Of a stretch of 64,000 nucleotides of DNA, positions 10,763 to 19,645 are shown one piece after another. The notes beneath the pieces were generated by a model, which saw only the letters and a list, made by a program, of their open reading frames with translations, was not told where the DNA came from and searched no databases. The DNA is taken from assembly GCF_030766825.1 (NCBI RefSeq), contig NZ_JASFDV010000004.1, forward strand, positions 85,487 through 149,486, in the 5' to 3' direction. The translations under genes and the position numbers were made by a program. Numbering within the stretch: the first letter of the stretch is position 1; each line of letters starts with the position of its first letter. Source of the DNA: Nocardiopsis sp. CC223A. GTDB lineage: Bacteria > Actinomycetota > Actinomycetes > Streptosporangiales > Streptosporangiaceae.

Positions 10763-10985
10763 GGGCCGACCACTCCCGCGATCCGACTGTCAGAACGGCG
10801 GCCTCCCGGTGCTGCGTGTCCCGGATCAGGGCGGCGGGGGAGGCCCCGAAGTTCACCTCGACGCAGTCCGTCTCCGCGGCGCTGTACGTGCTCTTGAACC
10901 AGGTCGGTGCGAAGGCGATCTCGACGCAGGCGAAGTTCTCGGCGGAGCTGTAGGAGCTCTTGAACCACTGGAGGGCTTCACTCAT
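10725..10985 (-). CDS. Tandem DUF397 protein (orphan)
   Basis: Small protein of 86 aa with two consecutive DUF397-like cores, WFKSSYSSAENFACVEIAF (residues about 7-25) and WFKSTYSAAETDCVEVNF (about 29-46), then the family ending IRDTQHREAAVLTVGSREWSAL. DUF397 proteins usually lie beside an XRE/DUF5753 regulator. Here no such gene is adjacent; the nearest is at 49.7 kb. The 3' end overlaps that of the convergent STAND gene by 38 bp. The start MSEALQW at 10985 was chosen over 11006 because it matches the family N-terminus. It may be a partner or antagonist of the STAND protein; this is speculative. Confidence 0.85.
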   Translation of the reverse strand: MSEALQWFKSSYSSAENFACVEIAFAPTWFKSTYSAAETDCVEVNFGASPAALIRDTQHREAAVLTVGSREWSALIPTVCDRPACC

Positions 10986-11027
10986 GACGCCGACACTGCC
11001 ACACACAAGCCCGGCACGGTAGGGCTT

Positions 11028-12032
11028 TCAGGCCACCGGCACCGCCGCGGGGGCGTTCCGGATGTCGCCCGTCTCGCCCTCCAGGTAGGCCCGGCGGCCG
11101 ACCACGAACACGTACAGCAGGAACAGCACCTCCGCCAGCACGCCGATGCCCAGCGCCACCGGCACCGGGATGTGCCCGGCGACCGTGTTCCCGGTGACCA
11201 GGCCCTCGATCAGGCCGGAGATGAACAGCACCACCGCCAGCCCCAGCGCCGCCGCCACCGCCGAGCGGCCCTCCTCGCCCAGGGCGCGCAGCCGGGTGCG
11301 GTTCCCGGGGGCGATGAGCGACCAGCCCAGCCGCAGGCCGATGCCGCCCGCCACGAACACGGCGGTCAGCTCCAGCAGGCCGTGCGGCAGGATCAGGCCG
11401 AAGAACACGTCGGCCCGGCCGTGGCCGATCATCAGCCCGGCCATGGTGCCCACGTTCACCGCGTTGATCAGCATCACGACCAGCGTCGGCACCCCGAACG
11501 CCACGCCGTACACGATCGCCTGTGCCGACACCCACGCGTTGTTGGTCCACACCTGGGCGGCGAAGGAGCCCCGCGGGTTCTCGACGTAGTAGTTCGCGAA
11601 CTCGTACTCGACCACCTGGGCGACGTACTCGGGCGTGCCGATCGCGTGCATCACCGCGGGATCGGCGACGATCCACCAGGCCACGGCGGCGGCGATCCCG
11701 ACGGTGCCCGCGGTCATGCCCAGCCACCACCAGCGCAGCCGGTACAGGATCGCGGGGAAGACCCGGGTGAAGAACCCGAGGATGTCGCGCCAGGCGGGGT
11801 CGTGGGCGCCGGTCACCGCGGAGCGGGCGCGGGCGATCAGCGCGGACAGGCGGCCCACCAGGGCGGGGTCCTGGCCCGAGGAGCGCACCACCGACAGGTG
11901 GGTGGACACCCGCTGGTAGAGGTCGACGAGTTCGTCGATCTCGGCACCGTCGAGGTGGCGGCGTCGGCGGACCAGCCGGTCCAGGCGCTCCCATTCCCGG
12001 GCGTGCGCCGCGGCGAAAACGTCGATATCCAC
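11028..12032 (-). CDS. Stage II sporulation protein M (SpoIIM) family membrane protein
   Basis: Protein of 334 aa starting at GTG 12032. An N-terminal soluble helical region of about 90 aa (LDRLVRRRRHLDGAEIDELVDLYQRVSTHL) is followed by five to six TM segments with the family motif NAVNVGTMAGLMIGHGRADV, then FFGLILPHGLLELTAVFVAGG. SpoIIM takes part in engulfment-related peptidoglycan remodelling in Bacillus; in actinobacteria these homologues accompany RDD, MoxR and DUF58 genes and their role is unknown. TAGGGT lies 7 nt before the start, so the transcript is probably leaderless. Confidence 0.9.
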   Translation of the reverse strand: MDIDVFAAAHAREWERLDRLVRRRRHLDGAEIDELVDLYQRVSTHLSVVRSSGQDPALVGRLSALIARARSAVTGAHDPAWRDILGFFTRVFPAILYRLRWWWLGMTAGTVGIAAAVAWWIVADPAVMHAIGTPEYVAQVVEYEFANYYVENPRGSFAAQVWTNNAWVSAQAIVYGVAFGVPTLVVMLINAVNVGTMAGLMIGHGRADVFFGLILPHGLLELTAVFVAGGIGLRLGWSLIAPGNRTRLRALGEEGRSAVAAALGLAVVLFISGLIEGLVTGNTVAGHIPVPVALGIGVLAEVLFLLYVFVVGRRAYLEGETGDIRNAPAAVPVA

Positions 12033-12039
12033 GCAAGGG

Positions 12040-12045
12040 ACCCTA
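12040..12045 (-). promoter_or_regulatory. -10 element of SpoIIM gene, leaderless
   Basis: TAGGGT on the minus strand (plus-strand ACCCTA) ends 7 nt before GTG 12032, so transcription should begin at the start codon. This supports the GTG start. Confidence 0.65.
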
Positions 12046-12145
12046 CCGTCTCGCGGCCCGGGAACGCGGCCGGTGGGAACGCGGTGCCCGCCCTGCGGGT
12101 AGTGTCAGGGGGGAAGTTCCGTTCGGCCCCGAGGGAGCAGCACCG

Positions 12146-12958
12146 GTGTCCTATCCCGGCGGTGGTGAGGTACGCGGCGACGCGTACGGTACGACGCCCC
12201 TGGTCACGGGGGACGCGGTGGTCCTGGACCTGCGCGCGGCGGGGTTCGCGACCCGGGCGGTGGCCCTGGTCATCGACGTGATCGTGCAGGGCGCGCTGCT
12301 CCTCCTGCTGGCCGTGCTGGTGTTCTGGATGGGCACCACCATGGACCCGGCGGCGACCGCCGCGGTGTACCTGGGCGGCACGATCCTGATCCTCGTGGGC
12401 TACCCGACCGCGTTCGAGACGATCTCGCGCGGCCGCTCCCTGGGCAAGATGGCGCTGGGCCTGCGCGTGGTGGGCACCGACGGGACGCCCGAGCGGTTCC
12501 GGCAGGCGCTGGCGCGGGCCCTGGCGGGGTTCGTCGAGATCTGGCTGACGACGGGCGTGATCGCGCTGATCACCTCGATGCTGAGCAGGGACGGGCGCCG
12601 GGTGGGCGACTTCCTGGCGGGCACCATGGTCGTGGAGGAGCGCACGGGGCGCCCGCGCCAGGAGTACGTCGCGATGCCGCCGTACCTGGCGGGGTGGGCG
12701 TCGGGTGCCGACCTGTCCCGGCTGTCGCCGGAGTCGGCCGCGGCGGCCCGCCAGTACGTGCTGCGCTACCGGGAGTTGGCCGAGCACACCCGCTACGAGA
12801 TGGGCTTCCGGCTGGCCGACACGGTGGTCGCGCAGATCAGCCCGCCCCCGCCGCCGGGGGTCGCGCCGGTGGACTTCCTCGCGGCCGTGCTGGCCGAGCG
12901 CCGCCGCCGTCAGGAGACCGCCCTCCGGAACCACCGTTCCCGCCCCGCCGACCCCTGA
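12146..12958 (+). CDS. RDD family membrane protein
   Basis: Protein of 270 aa from GTG 12146 (upstream GAGGGAGCAGCACCG). The RDD domain spans about residues 27-165 with the signature AAGFATRAVALVIDVIV (Arg and Asp in TM1), two or three TM segments, SRGRSLGKMALGLRVVG and the closing GDFLAGTMVVEER. A hydrophilic C-terminal tail of about 100 aa follows. A -10-like TAGTGT is at 12100-12105. Substrate or function is unknown. The 3' end of the gene lies within a 148-bp tandem duplication. Confidence 0.92.
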   Translation: MSYPGGGEVRGDAYGTTPLVTGDAVVLDLRAAGFATRAVALVIDVIVQGALLLLLAVLVFWMGTTMDPAATAAVYLGGTILILVGYPTAFETISRGRSLGKMALGLRVVGTDGTPERFRQALARALAGFVEIWLTTGVIALITSMLSRDGRRVGDFLAGTMVVEERTGRPRQEYVAMPPYLAGWASGADLSRLSPESAAAARQYVLRYRELAEHTRYEMGFRLADTVVAQISPPPPPGVAPVDFLAAVLAERRRRQETALRNHRSRPADP

Positions 12959-13163
12959 CCGGGCCGTACACGGCCAGGGGTGCCAGGAGCGCAGGTAGGA
13001 CTCCTGCTCAGGGGTGGTGGACTTCCTCGCGGCCGTGCTGGCCGAGCGGCGCCGCCGCCAGGAGACCGCCCTCCGGAACCACCGTTCCCGCCCCGCCGAC
13101 CCCTGACCGGGCCGTACGCGGTCAGGGGTGCCAGGAGCGCAGGTAGGACTCCTGCTCGGGGGT
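12868..13163. repeat. 148-bp tandem duplication across the RDD / SAH-hydrolase junction
   Basis: Copies 12868-13015 and 13016-13163 differ at 5 of 148 positions. Each contains the last 30 codons of the RDD gene (plus strand) and the last 13 codons of the SAH-hydrolase paralogue (minus strand). Copy 1 holds the functional RDD end and a dead hydrolase tail; copy 2 holds the functional hydrolase end and a dead RDD tail. Confidence 0.95.
13099..13129. terminator. Bidirectional hairpin between RDD and sahH paralogue
   Basis: Inverted repeat ACCCCTGACCG / CGGTCAGGGGT (11 bp, 9-nt loop) covering the hydrolase stop codon. It is the intact hairpin of the second repeat copy; the equivalent hairpin in copy 1 carries a mismatch. 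Confidence 0.6.
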
Positions 13164-14384
13164 GAGGGTGTCGATGGTGACGCCCAGGGCGGCCAGCTCC
13201 AGTCCGGCGACCTCGGTGTCGATCTCGCCGGGGACGTCCACGACCCCCGGGGCGAGGTCCCCGTGGGCTCGGGCCAGCCAGGCGGTGGTGAGCGCATGGG
13301 CGGCGAACGACAGGTCCATGACGGCGGCCGGGTGCCCCTCGGCGGCGCCCAGGTTGACCAGGCGGCCCTCGGACAGCAGCAGGACGCGGCGGCCGTCGGC
13401 GAACTCGTACTCGTCGGCGTGCTCGCGCACCCCGCGGTCCACCGCGACGGCGAGCCGGTCCAGCGCGGCCAGGTCGACCTCCAGGTCGAAGTGGCCGGAG
13501 TTGGCGAGGATCGCGCCGTCGCGCATCAGGGCGAGGTGCTCCTCGCGGATCACGTCGCGGTTGCCGGTGACGGTGATGAACACGTCCCCGACCGGGGCGG
13601 CCTGCGCCATGGCGGTGACCGTGTACCCCTGCATGACGGCGTCCAGGGCCTTGACCGGGTCCACCTCGGTGACGATGACGCGGGCGCCCATGCCGCGGGC
13701 GCGTTCGGCCAGGCCGCGCCCGCAGTAGCCGAACCCGGCGACGACGACGGTGCGGCCCGCGAGCATGGTGTTGGTGGCCCGCAGGATGCCGTCGATGGTG
13801 GACTGCCCGGTGCCGTACCGGTTGTCGAACATCCGCTTGGTGGCGGTGTCGTTGACCGCGACCATGGGCAGCCGCAGCTCGCCCTCCGCGCTCATGCGGC
13901 GCAGCCGGATGACACCGGTGGTGGTCTGCTCGCAGCCGCCCAGGACGCCGTCGAGCAGGTCGGGGCGGGCGGCGTGCAGGGTGTGGACGAGGTCGCAGCC
14001 GTCGTCCAGCAGCAGGTGGGGACGGGTCTCCAACACCGTGACCAGGTTGCGGTCGTAGGCGGCGGGGTCCATCCCGGCCCAGGCGTGCACGGCCACCCCG
14101 TACTCGGCGACCAGCGCGGCCGCGGTGTCGTCCTGGGTGGAGAGCGGGTTGGAGGCGGCCAGGGCCACCTCGGCGCCGCCGGCGCGCAGGACGCGCAGCA
14201 GGTTGGCGGTCTCGGCGGTGACGTGCAGGCAGGCGGCGACGCGCAGCCCGGCCAGCGGCCGCTCGGCGGCGAAGCGCTCGTGGACGCTGCGCAGCACCGG
14301 CATGGACCGCTCGGCCCAGGCGACCCGGCGCACCCCGGCGGGGGCCAGGGACAGGTCGGCGACCTCGTGTGGAGTCCCGGTCAT
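13122..14384 (-). CDS. S-adenosylhomocysteine hydrolase paralogue, archaeal/Thermotoga-like type
   Basis: NAD-dependent hydrolase of 420 aa. Family residues are visible: [13 protein letters not shown] (active-site His), [17 protein letters not shown] (Asp), [11 protein letters not shown] (Glu), [11 protein letters not shown] (Lys, Asp, Asn), and a Rossmann loop [20 protein letters not shown] then TEVDP. It lacks the roughly 40-residue insert of the neighbouring enzyme and the C-terminal K-x-D-H-Y-R-Y tail that reaches the NAD of the adjacent subunit. The GxGxCGRG / [15 protein letters not shown] wording resembles archaeal and Thermotoga enzymes, some of which use S-inosylhomocysteine. Its substrate is therefore uncertain. 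ATG 14384 has no clear Shine-Dalgarno sequence, and a 14-bp hairpin lies 22 nt upstream. Confidence 0.85.
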   Translation of the reverse strand: MTGTPHEVADLSLAPAGVRRVAWAERSMPVLRSVHERFAAERPLAGLRVAACLHVTAETANLLRVLRAGGAEVALAASNPLSTQDDTAAALVAEYGVAVHAWAGMDPAAYDRNLVTVLETRPHLLLDDGCDLVHTLHAARPDLLDGVLGGCEQTTTGVIRLRRMSAEGELRLPMVAVNDTATKRMFDNRYGTGQSTIDGILRATNTMLAGRTVVVAGFGYCGRGLAERARGMGARVIVTEVDPVKALDAVMQGYTVTAMAQAAPVGDVFITVTGNRDVIREEHLALMRDGAILANSGHFDLEVDLAALDRLAVAVDRGVREHADEYEFADGRRVLLLSEGRLVNLGAAEGHPAAVMDLSFAAHALTTAWLARAHGDLAPGVVDVPGEIDTEVAGLELAALGVTIDTLTPEQESYLRSWHP

Positions 14385-14632
14385 GGTGCCCGTTCTGGAG
14401 AGACGGCTCCGGGGCCGGTGTACGGCACCGGCCCCGGAGGAGTGACGGCCCTGGGGCCTGTACTCCGAACACCCTCCTGTGCCGCAGTGGTCCGCACGAG
14501 GCGCCGGCGGGGTTCCGGGGCCCTGGAAGCCAGGTCCGAGGAACGAGGACTTCGCCGGAGGGACCGGAGGTCCCCGCCCTCGAAGGGCGCCGCGCACGGA
14601 CCGAGGCGGAGCGGAGGTTCGGAGGAACAGTC
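14385..14632 (-). promoter_or_regulatory. Structured leader between the two SAH hydrolase genes
   Basis: This 248-bp gap contains a perfect inverted repeat at 14407-14439 (CTCCGGGGCCGGTG / CACCGGCCCCGGAG, 5-nt loop TACGG), 22 nt upstream of the paralogue start. Shorter GC-rich stems such as GGACC-TCC-GGTCC lie nearer the sahH stop. The hairpin has no T-run, so it may be a regulatory leader or an attenuator rather than a plain terminator. The conserved SAH-riboswitch core was looked for by eye and not seen. Confidence 0.45.
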
Positions 14633-16069
<1,437 letters not shown>

Positions 16070-16135
16070 GCGTTCCTCACTCGTGATGGTCGTGGCGCCC
16101 CTGATTCTAGGCCCGCACGCCCGTCATCGGCGCGA

Positions 16136-16157
16136 ATCTGACAATGCGGCGTCAGAT
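16136..16157. promoter_or_regulatory. Inverted repeat in the sahH / merR divergent promoter region
   Basis: Perfect 7-bp dyad ATCTGAC - 8 bp - GTCAGAT, 66 bp upstream of sahH and 40 bp upstream of the MerR start. It is a plausible operator for the MerR-family protein; no binding data are available. Confidence 0.5.
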
Positions 16158-16184
16158 ACCGCCGATGTGGGCGCCGGGCTCGGT

Positions 16185-16190
16185 TAGGGT
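16185..16190 (+). promoter_or_regulatory. -10 element of merR-family gene, leaderless
   Basis: TAGGGT ends 7 nt before ATG 16198. This supports that start over the upstream in-frame codon at 16144, which lies inside the inverted repeat. Confidence 0.65.
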
Positions 16191-16197
16191 CGTCCGC

Positions 16198-16590
16198 ATG
16201 GCCCTGGACGACACCTCTACCGCGTACGGCGGTCCGATGCCCATCTCGGCGGCGGCCGAACGGGTGGGGACGACCCCGCGCATGCTCCGGTACCGGGAGG
16301 CACTGGGGCTGCTGCCCCGCACCCAGGAGCAGCCGACGGGGCGCGGGCACCGGCACCGCCGGTTCACCGAGGAGGACCTGCGGACCATCGCGACCGGCCT
16401 GGACCTGGAGCGGGAGTTCGACATCCCCCCGGCCGCGCTGGCGTTCGCGCTGCGCGTGCTGTCCGAGCCGGAGGTGCTGGCGCGGGTGCGCGCCCACGGG
16501 GAGCGGCTGGGCCGACTGGCCCCGGCGCCGACCCGCGCCCTGGATTTCGAGAAGCAGAAGGCGATGCGCCTGCTGGGCAGACGCCCCTGA
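16198..16590 (+). CDS. MerR family transcriptional regulator
   Basis: Small regulator of 130 aa. The MerR winged-helix is at about residues 14-70 (PISAAAERVGTTPRMLRYREALGLLPRTQ, then RRFTEEDLRTIATGL). A short C-terminal helix ends in DFEKQKAMRLLGRRP. No effector-binding domain and no metal-binding cysteines are visible. It is divergent from sahH, so it may govern sahH, itself or both; no ligand can be proposed. Confidence 0.88.
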   Translation: MALDDTSTAYGGPMPISAAAERVGTTPRMLRYREALGLLPRTQEQPTGRGHRHRRFTEEDLRTIATGLDLEREFDIPPAALAFALRVLSEPEVLARVRAHGERLGRLAPAPTRALDFEKQKAMRLLGRRP

Positions 16591-16696
16591 CGACGCAGGT
16601 CGGAACCGGTCCGCACGTACGGGCCGGGTTCCGGGTGCGCGGTCAAGGGGCCATCGGGCAGGTTTCACCGCAGTGCCCACGGGCTACGGAGAAGGC

Positions 16697-17836
16697 GTGG
16701 ATACCCTACGCCTCAGCGCGGACCCGGCCCGGCTCCCCGACCGCGTGCGCGACGAGCTGACCGACGTCGACCGGCTGCGTCGGATCTGGTCCGGGCACCG
16801 GCAGACCCAGCCCCGCCAGGCGCGCGAGGCCGCGCGCCGGTCCCTGGTGCGCTCCCGGATCGAGGGGGCCGGAGTCGGCGGGGCCCTGGCCGAATTCCTG
16901 GAGTCGACGCTGGCGGACGGGATGGGCGGCCGCGCGCTCGGCCCCGAGTACGTGCTCGAACTCGCCGACCGCGTCCATTCCCTGCCCGCCCCGGGCGCCT
17001 TCCGCGCCCCGGGGACCCCCCTGGCCGCGTACGGCCACGCCCGCGTCGTGTCCGCCCCCGCGGCGGTCCCCGGCCACCCCCTGATCCGCGCGGCGCACAC
17101 CTACGCCGAGACGCTGGCGGTCGTCACCGAACTGGACGACGGGAACGAGGCGCCCCGGCTGTTGCCGTGGCTGGCCGCCGCGCTGGTGCTGCGCCGTTCG
17201 GACTTCCCGCCGCTGCCGCCGGTGCACCCGCCCGCGAGTACCGACCCGGATCCCGACGAGCGCCTGGCGCCGACCGTGTCGGCGCTGGCCCGGGCCGTCA
17301 CGGCGGCGCTGCGCGACGAGCTGAGCTGGACGCCGCCGGAGTCCGTTCCCGACCCCGGGGAGCCGGTGCCGCCGCTGGCGGCGGTGACCAGCCGCCGGGT
17401 GACGGAGCACCTGCGCTCGCACCGGGAATCGGTGGGCCTCATCCTGCGCGGCCTGGACCCGGCGGCGCGCGCCGCGGTCCGCACCGGCGGCTGCGACGCC
17501 GGAGTCGGCGCGGAGGGCCTCTCCGAGGCGGGGCGGGCCGTGCTCACCCCGGGGGCCGCGCACTGGTGGACGACGCTGGAGCTGCTGGTGGACGACGTGA
17601 CGCTGTCGCTCGTGGTGGTGGTGCAGGAGATCGGCCGCCCCCGCACGGGGGTGCTGGCGGTCACCGTGGACGGGCGGCTGACCGATCCCGACGGGGTGCG
17701 CGACCTGCCGGGGATCTCGGGCACCGAGGGCGTGACCCTGATGCCCACCGACTGCGTGGACGACCGCTGGCCGCGGATCCGCGACCTGGTGGACGAGGGG
17801 GTGTCCCTGGCGCTGGGCGAGCTCACCCGCATCTGA
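16697..17836 (+). CDS. Fic-fold-like protein with degenerate catalytic motif
   Basis: Protein of 379 aa. GTG 16697 was chosen because GGAG lies 5 nt before it. I read a decayed Fic architecture. SRIEG near residue 55 matches the Fic N-terminal SSxIEG. GAFR near 103 matches the GxYR region. HPLIRAAHTYAETLAVVTEL then DDGNEAPRLLPWLAAALVLR (about 132-172) aligns with HPFxDGNGRxxRLL, but the catalytic His is Thr, and the Gly-Arg that binds the nucleotide is Glu-Ala. The remaining 200 residues are unfamiliar. AMPylation activity is therefore unlikely; a structural or pseudo-enzyme role is possible. Family assignment by eye only. Confidence 0.55.
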   Translation: MDTLRLSADPARLPDRVRDELTDVDRLRRIWSGHRQTQPRQAREAARRSLVRSRIEGAGVGGALAEFLESTLADGMGGRALGPEYVLELADRVHSLPAPGAFRAPGTPLAAYGHARVVSAPAAVPGHPLIRAAHTYAETLAVVTELDDGNEAPRLLPWLAAALVLRRSDFPPLPPVHPPASTDPDPDERLAPTVSALARAVTAALRDELSWTPPESVPDPGEPVPPLAAVTSRRVTEHLRSHRESVGLILRGLDPAARAAVRTGGCDAGVGAEGLSEAGRAVLTPGAAHWWTTLELLVDDVTLSLVVVVQEIGRPRTGVLAVTVDGRLTDPDGVRDLPGISGTEGVTLMPTDCVDDRWPRIRDLVDEGVSLALGELTRI

Positions 17837-17854
17837 GCCCGCGGGCGTCGCGGG

Positions 17855-19207
17855 TCAGGAGACGACGATGAGGATCAGCAGCAGGACGAGGATGAGGATC
17901 GTCATGAGGACCGCCGGGATCACCCAGCTCTGCTGGAGGAGCGAGTCCTCGGCGGGGGGCTGCTGGACCGGTCCGCCGTAGGTCTGGTTGGGGTTGCCGG
18001 TCACCAGCGGGTTGCCGAACTGCGGCTGGGGGCCCTGCGGGTAGGGGCCGACCGGCCGCGGGTTGGACGTGCCGGGGTGGCCGGGCATGCCCATCCCGTG
18101 CTGCGGGTTGGACGTGCCCGGGTGGCCGGGCATGCCCATCCCGTGCTGCGGGTTGGAGGTGCCGGGGTGCGGGTAGCCGGGGCGGCCCTGCACCGGCATG
18201 CCGGGCTGGGGGTTGGAGGTGCCGGGGTGGCCGGGCAGCCCGGGGCGGGGGTTGGACACCCCGGGGTGGCCGTGGCCGAACCCGCCCTGGGGGCCGGTCT
18301 GCGGGCGCACCGGCATCTGCCCCTGCGGGATGAGCCCGGTCTGGGCGATCTGTTCGCCCTGCTTGACGGCGTCCTCGGTGGAGGGGGCCTCCTCGGCGTC
18401 CTCGTGGCCGAGCAGGCGCATGAGGAGCTTCTGGGCGGTGGGCCGCTTGGCGGGGTCCTTGCTCAGGCAGGCCGCGACGATGGGGCGCAGGGCCTCGTCG
18501 ACGCCGTCGATGTCCGGCGGGGCGCTGATGACCCGGTGCACGACCGCGGGGACGGTGTCGGAGCCGAACGGCGCCCGGCCGCTGGAGGCGAACGCGATGA
18601 CGCAGCCCCAGGCGAAGATGTCGCACTTGTCGGTGATGCCGTGTCCCTCGATCTGCTCGGGCGCCATGTAGGAGGGCGTGCCGACGATCGAGTTGGTCAT
18701 GGTGGCGGTGCCGTCGTCGATCCGGGCGATGCCGAAGTCGATGACGCGGGGCCCGTCCGGGCCCAGCAGCACGTTGCCGGGCTTGAAGTCGCGGTGGACG
18801 ATCCCGGCCTTGTGGATGGCCACGAGCGCGGTGGCGGTGGAGACCGCGAGCCGCTGTAGCGCCGAGCCGCGCAGCGGGGCGCCCTTGGCGACCGTCTCCT
18901 GTAGGTCCTTGCCGGGCACGAACTCGCTGACCACGTAGGGCGGGTCGCTGTCGAGCTGTGCGTCGATGATCGCGGCGGTGCAGAAGGAGGCGACCTTCTG
19001 CGCGGCGCGGACCTCCTTCTCGAACCGCTTGCGCAGGTCGCTGTCGCGGGACCACTGGTCGTTGAGGACCTTGACCGCGTACTCCTCGCCCTGCGGGTCC
19101 TCGGCCAGGTACACGATGCCCTGGCCACCCTTGCCCAGGCGTCCGGTCACGCTGTAGTCGCCGAACGCGGAGGGATCGCTCGGCTGTAGCGGTTCGGGAC
19201 CGGGCAT
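17855..19207 (-). CDS. Membrane-anchored Ser/Thr protein kinase (PknB-like)
   Basis: Eukaryotic-type kinase of 450 aa. Gly-rich loop GRLGKGGQGIV (residues 23-32), catalytic Lys in YAVKVL (46), HRD at 138-140 with FKPGN, DFG at 157-159, activation segment with TMTNSIVGTPSYMAPEQ. A Pro/Gly-rich juxtamembrane stretch of about 130 aa with 15-residue repeats follows, then a C-terminal TM (VIPAVLMTILILVLLLILIV) and essentially no extracellular domain. The kinase therefore has no PASTA or other sensor. The start ATG 19207 has GGAGG 8 nt upstream. Targets are unknown. Confidence 0.93.
   Translation of the reverse strand: MPGPEPLQPSDPSAFGDYSVTGRLGKGGQGIVYLAEDPQGEEYAVKVLNDQWSRDSDLRKRFEKEVRAAQKVASFCTAAIIDAQLDSDPPYVVSEFVPGKDLQETVAKGAPLRGSALQRLAVSTATALVAIHKAGIVHRDFKPGNVLLGPDGPRVIDFGIARIDDGTATMTNSIVGTPSYMAPEQIEGHGITDKCDIFAWGCVIAFASSGRAPFGSDTVPAVVHRVISAPPDIDGVDEALRPIVAACLSKDPAKRPTAQKLLMRLLGHEDAEEAPSTEDAVKQGEQIAQTGLIPQGQMPVRPQTGPQGGFGHGHPGVSNPRPGLPGHPGTSNPQPGMPVQGRPGYPHPGTSNPQHGMGMPGHPGTSNPQHGMGMPGHPGTSNPRPVGPYPQGPQPQFGNPLVTGNPNQTYGGPVQQPPAEDSLLQQSWVIPAVLMTILILVLLLILIVVS
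18061..18150 (-). repeat. 45-bp tandem repeat in kinase juxtamembrane region
   Basis: Two near-identical 45-bp units (18061-18105, 18106-18150) plus degenerate flanking copies encode repeated HPGTSNPQHGMGMPG units in the Pro/Gly-rich linker between the kinase domain and the TM segment. Confidence 0.9.
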
Positions 19208-19403
19208 CGGTGTCCTCCAGGGAGGTCGTGTTGAGCGGGTGGGCACGAACAGGGTACGGGTTGCGGGGGTATGGGACGGTGCGCCCGTCACCCCCCGGAG
19301 ACGAAGTCTCTCACTTCGCCGCACCCGCTATGACTACCGGAACGTCCATAACGTTCCATAGGGGTCCGACACGAATTCGGGCCCCTGCCCGCCCGGGACG
19401 CCG

Positions 19404-19580
19404 TCAGCCGATCTTGCGGGCCTCATCGACCAGCAGGACGGGGATGCCGTCCCGGATCGGGTAGGCCAGGCCGCTCTCGTCGCAGACCAGCTCGTCGGTC
19501 TCGGGGTCGTGGCGCAGCGGCGCCTGGCTCTGCGGGCAGGCCAGGATCTCCAGCAGCCAGCCGTCGATCTTCGTGCTCAT
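19404..19580 (-). CDS. Trm112-like (UPF0434) small protein
   Basis: Protein of 58 aa with the zinc-ribbon-like pattern LLEILACPQSQAPLRHD, then ELVCDESGLAYPIRDGIPVLL. Only two of the usual four cysteines are evident, as in many bacterial UPF0434 proteins. In eukaryotes and archaea Trm112 activates methyltransferases; the bacterial role is not settled. The RBS GAGGACC precedes ATG 19580. It lies 65 bp after the mutase stop on the same strand, an arrangement I recall as common in actinobacteria. Confidence 0.85.
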   Translation of the reverse strand: MSTKIDGWLLEILACPQSQAPLRHDPETDELVCDESGLAYPIRDGIPVLLVDEARKIG

Positions 19581-19645
19581 GGTCCTCGTTCCTCGTCGTG
19601 CGGGGCGGGACGACCGAACGTCCCACCCCTCCATCATGCCCCCTC

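Noticed and set aside
12959..13121. A separate small gene in the repeat between RDD and the SAH hydrolase
   Set aside because: The frames there are copies of the two flanking gene ends produced by the tandem duplication.
14385..14632. SAH riboswitch upstream of either SAH hydrolase
   Set aside because: The conserved core expected for SAH riboswitches could not be found by eye on the coding strand. A covariance-model search would settle this.
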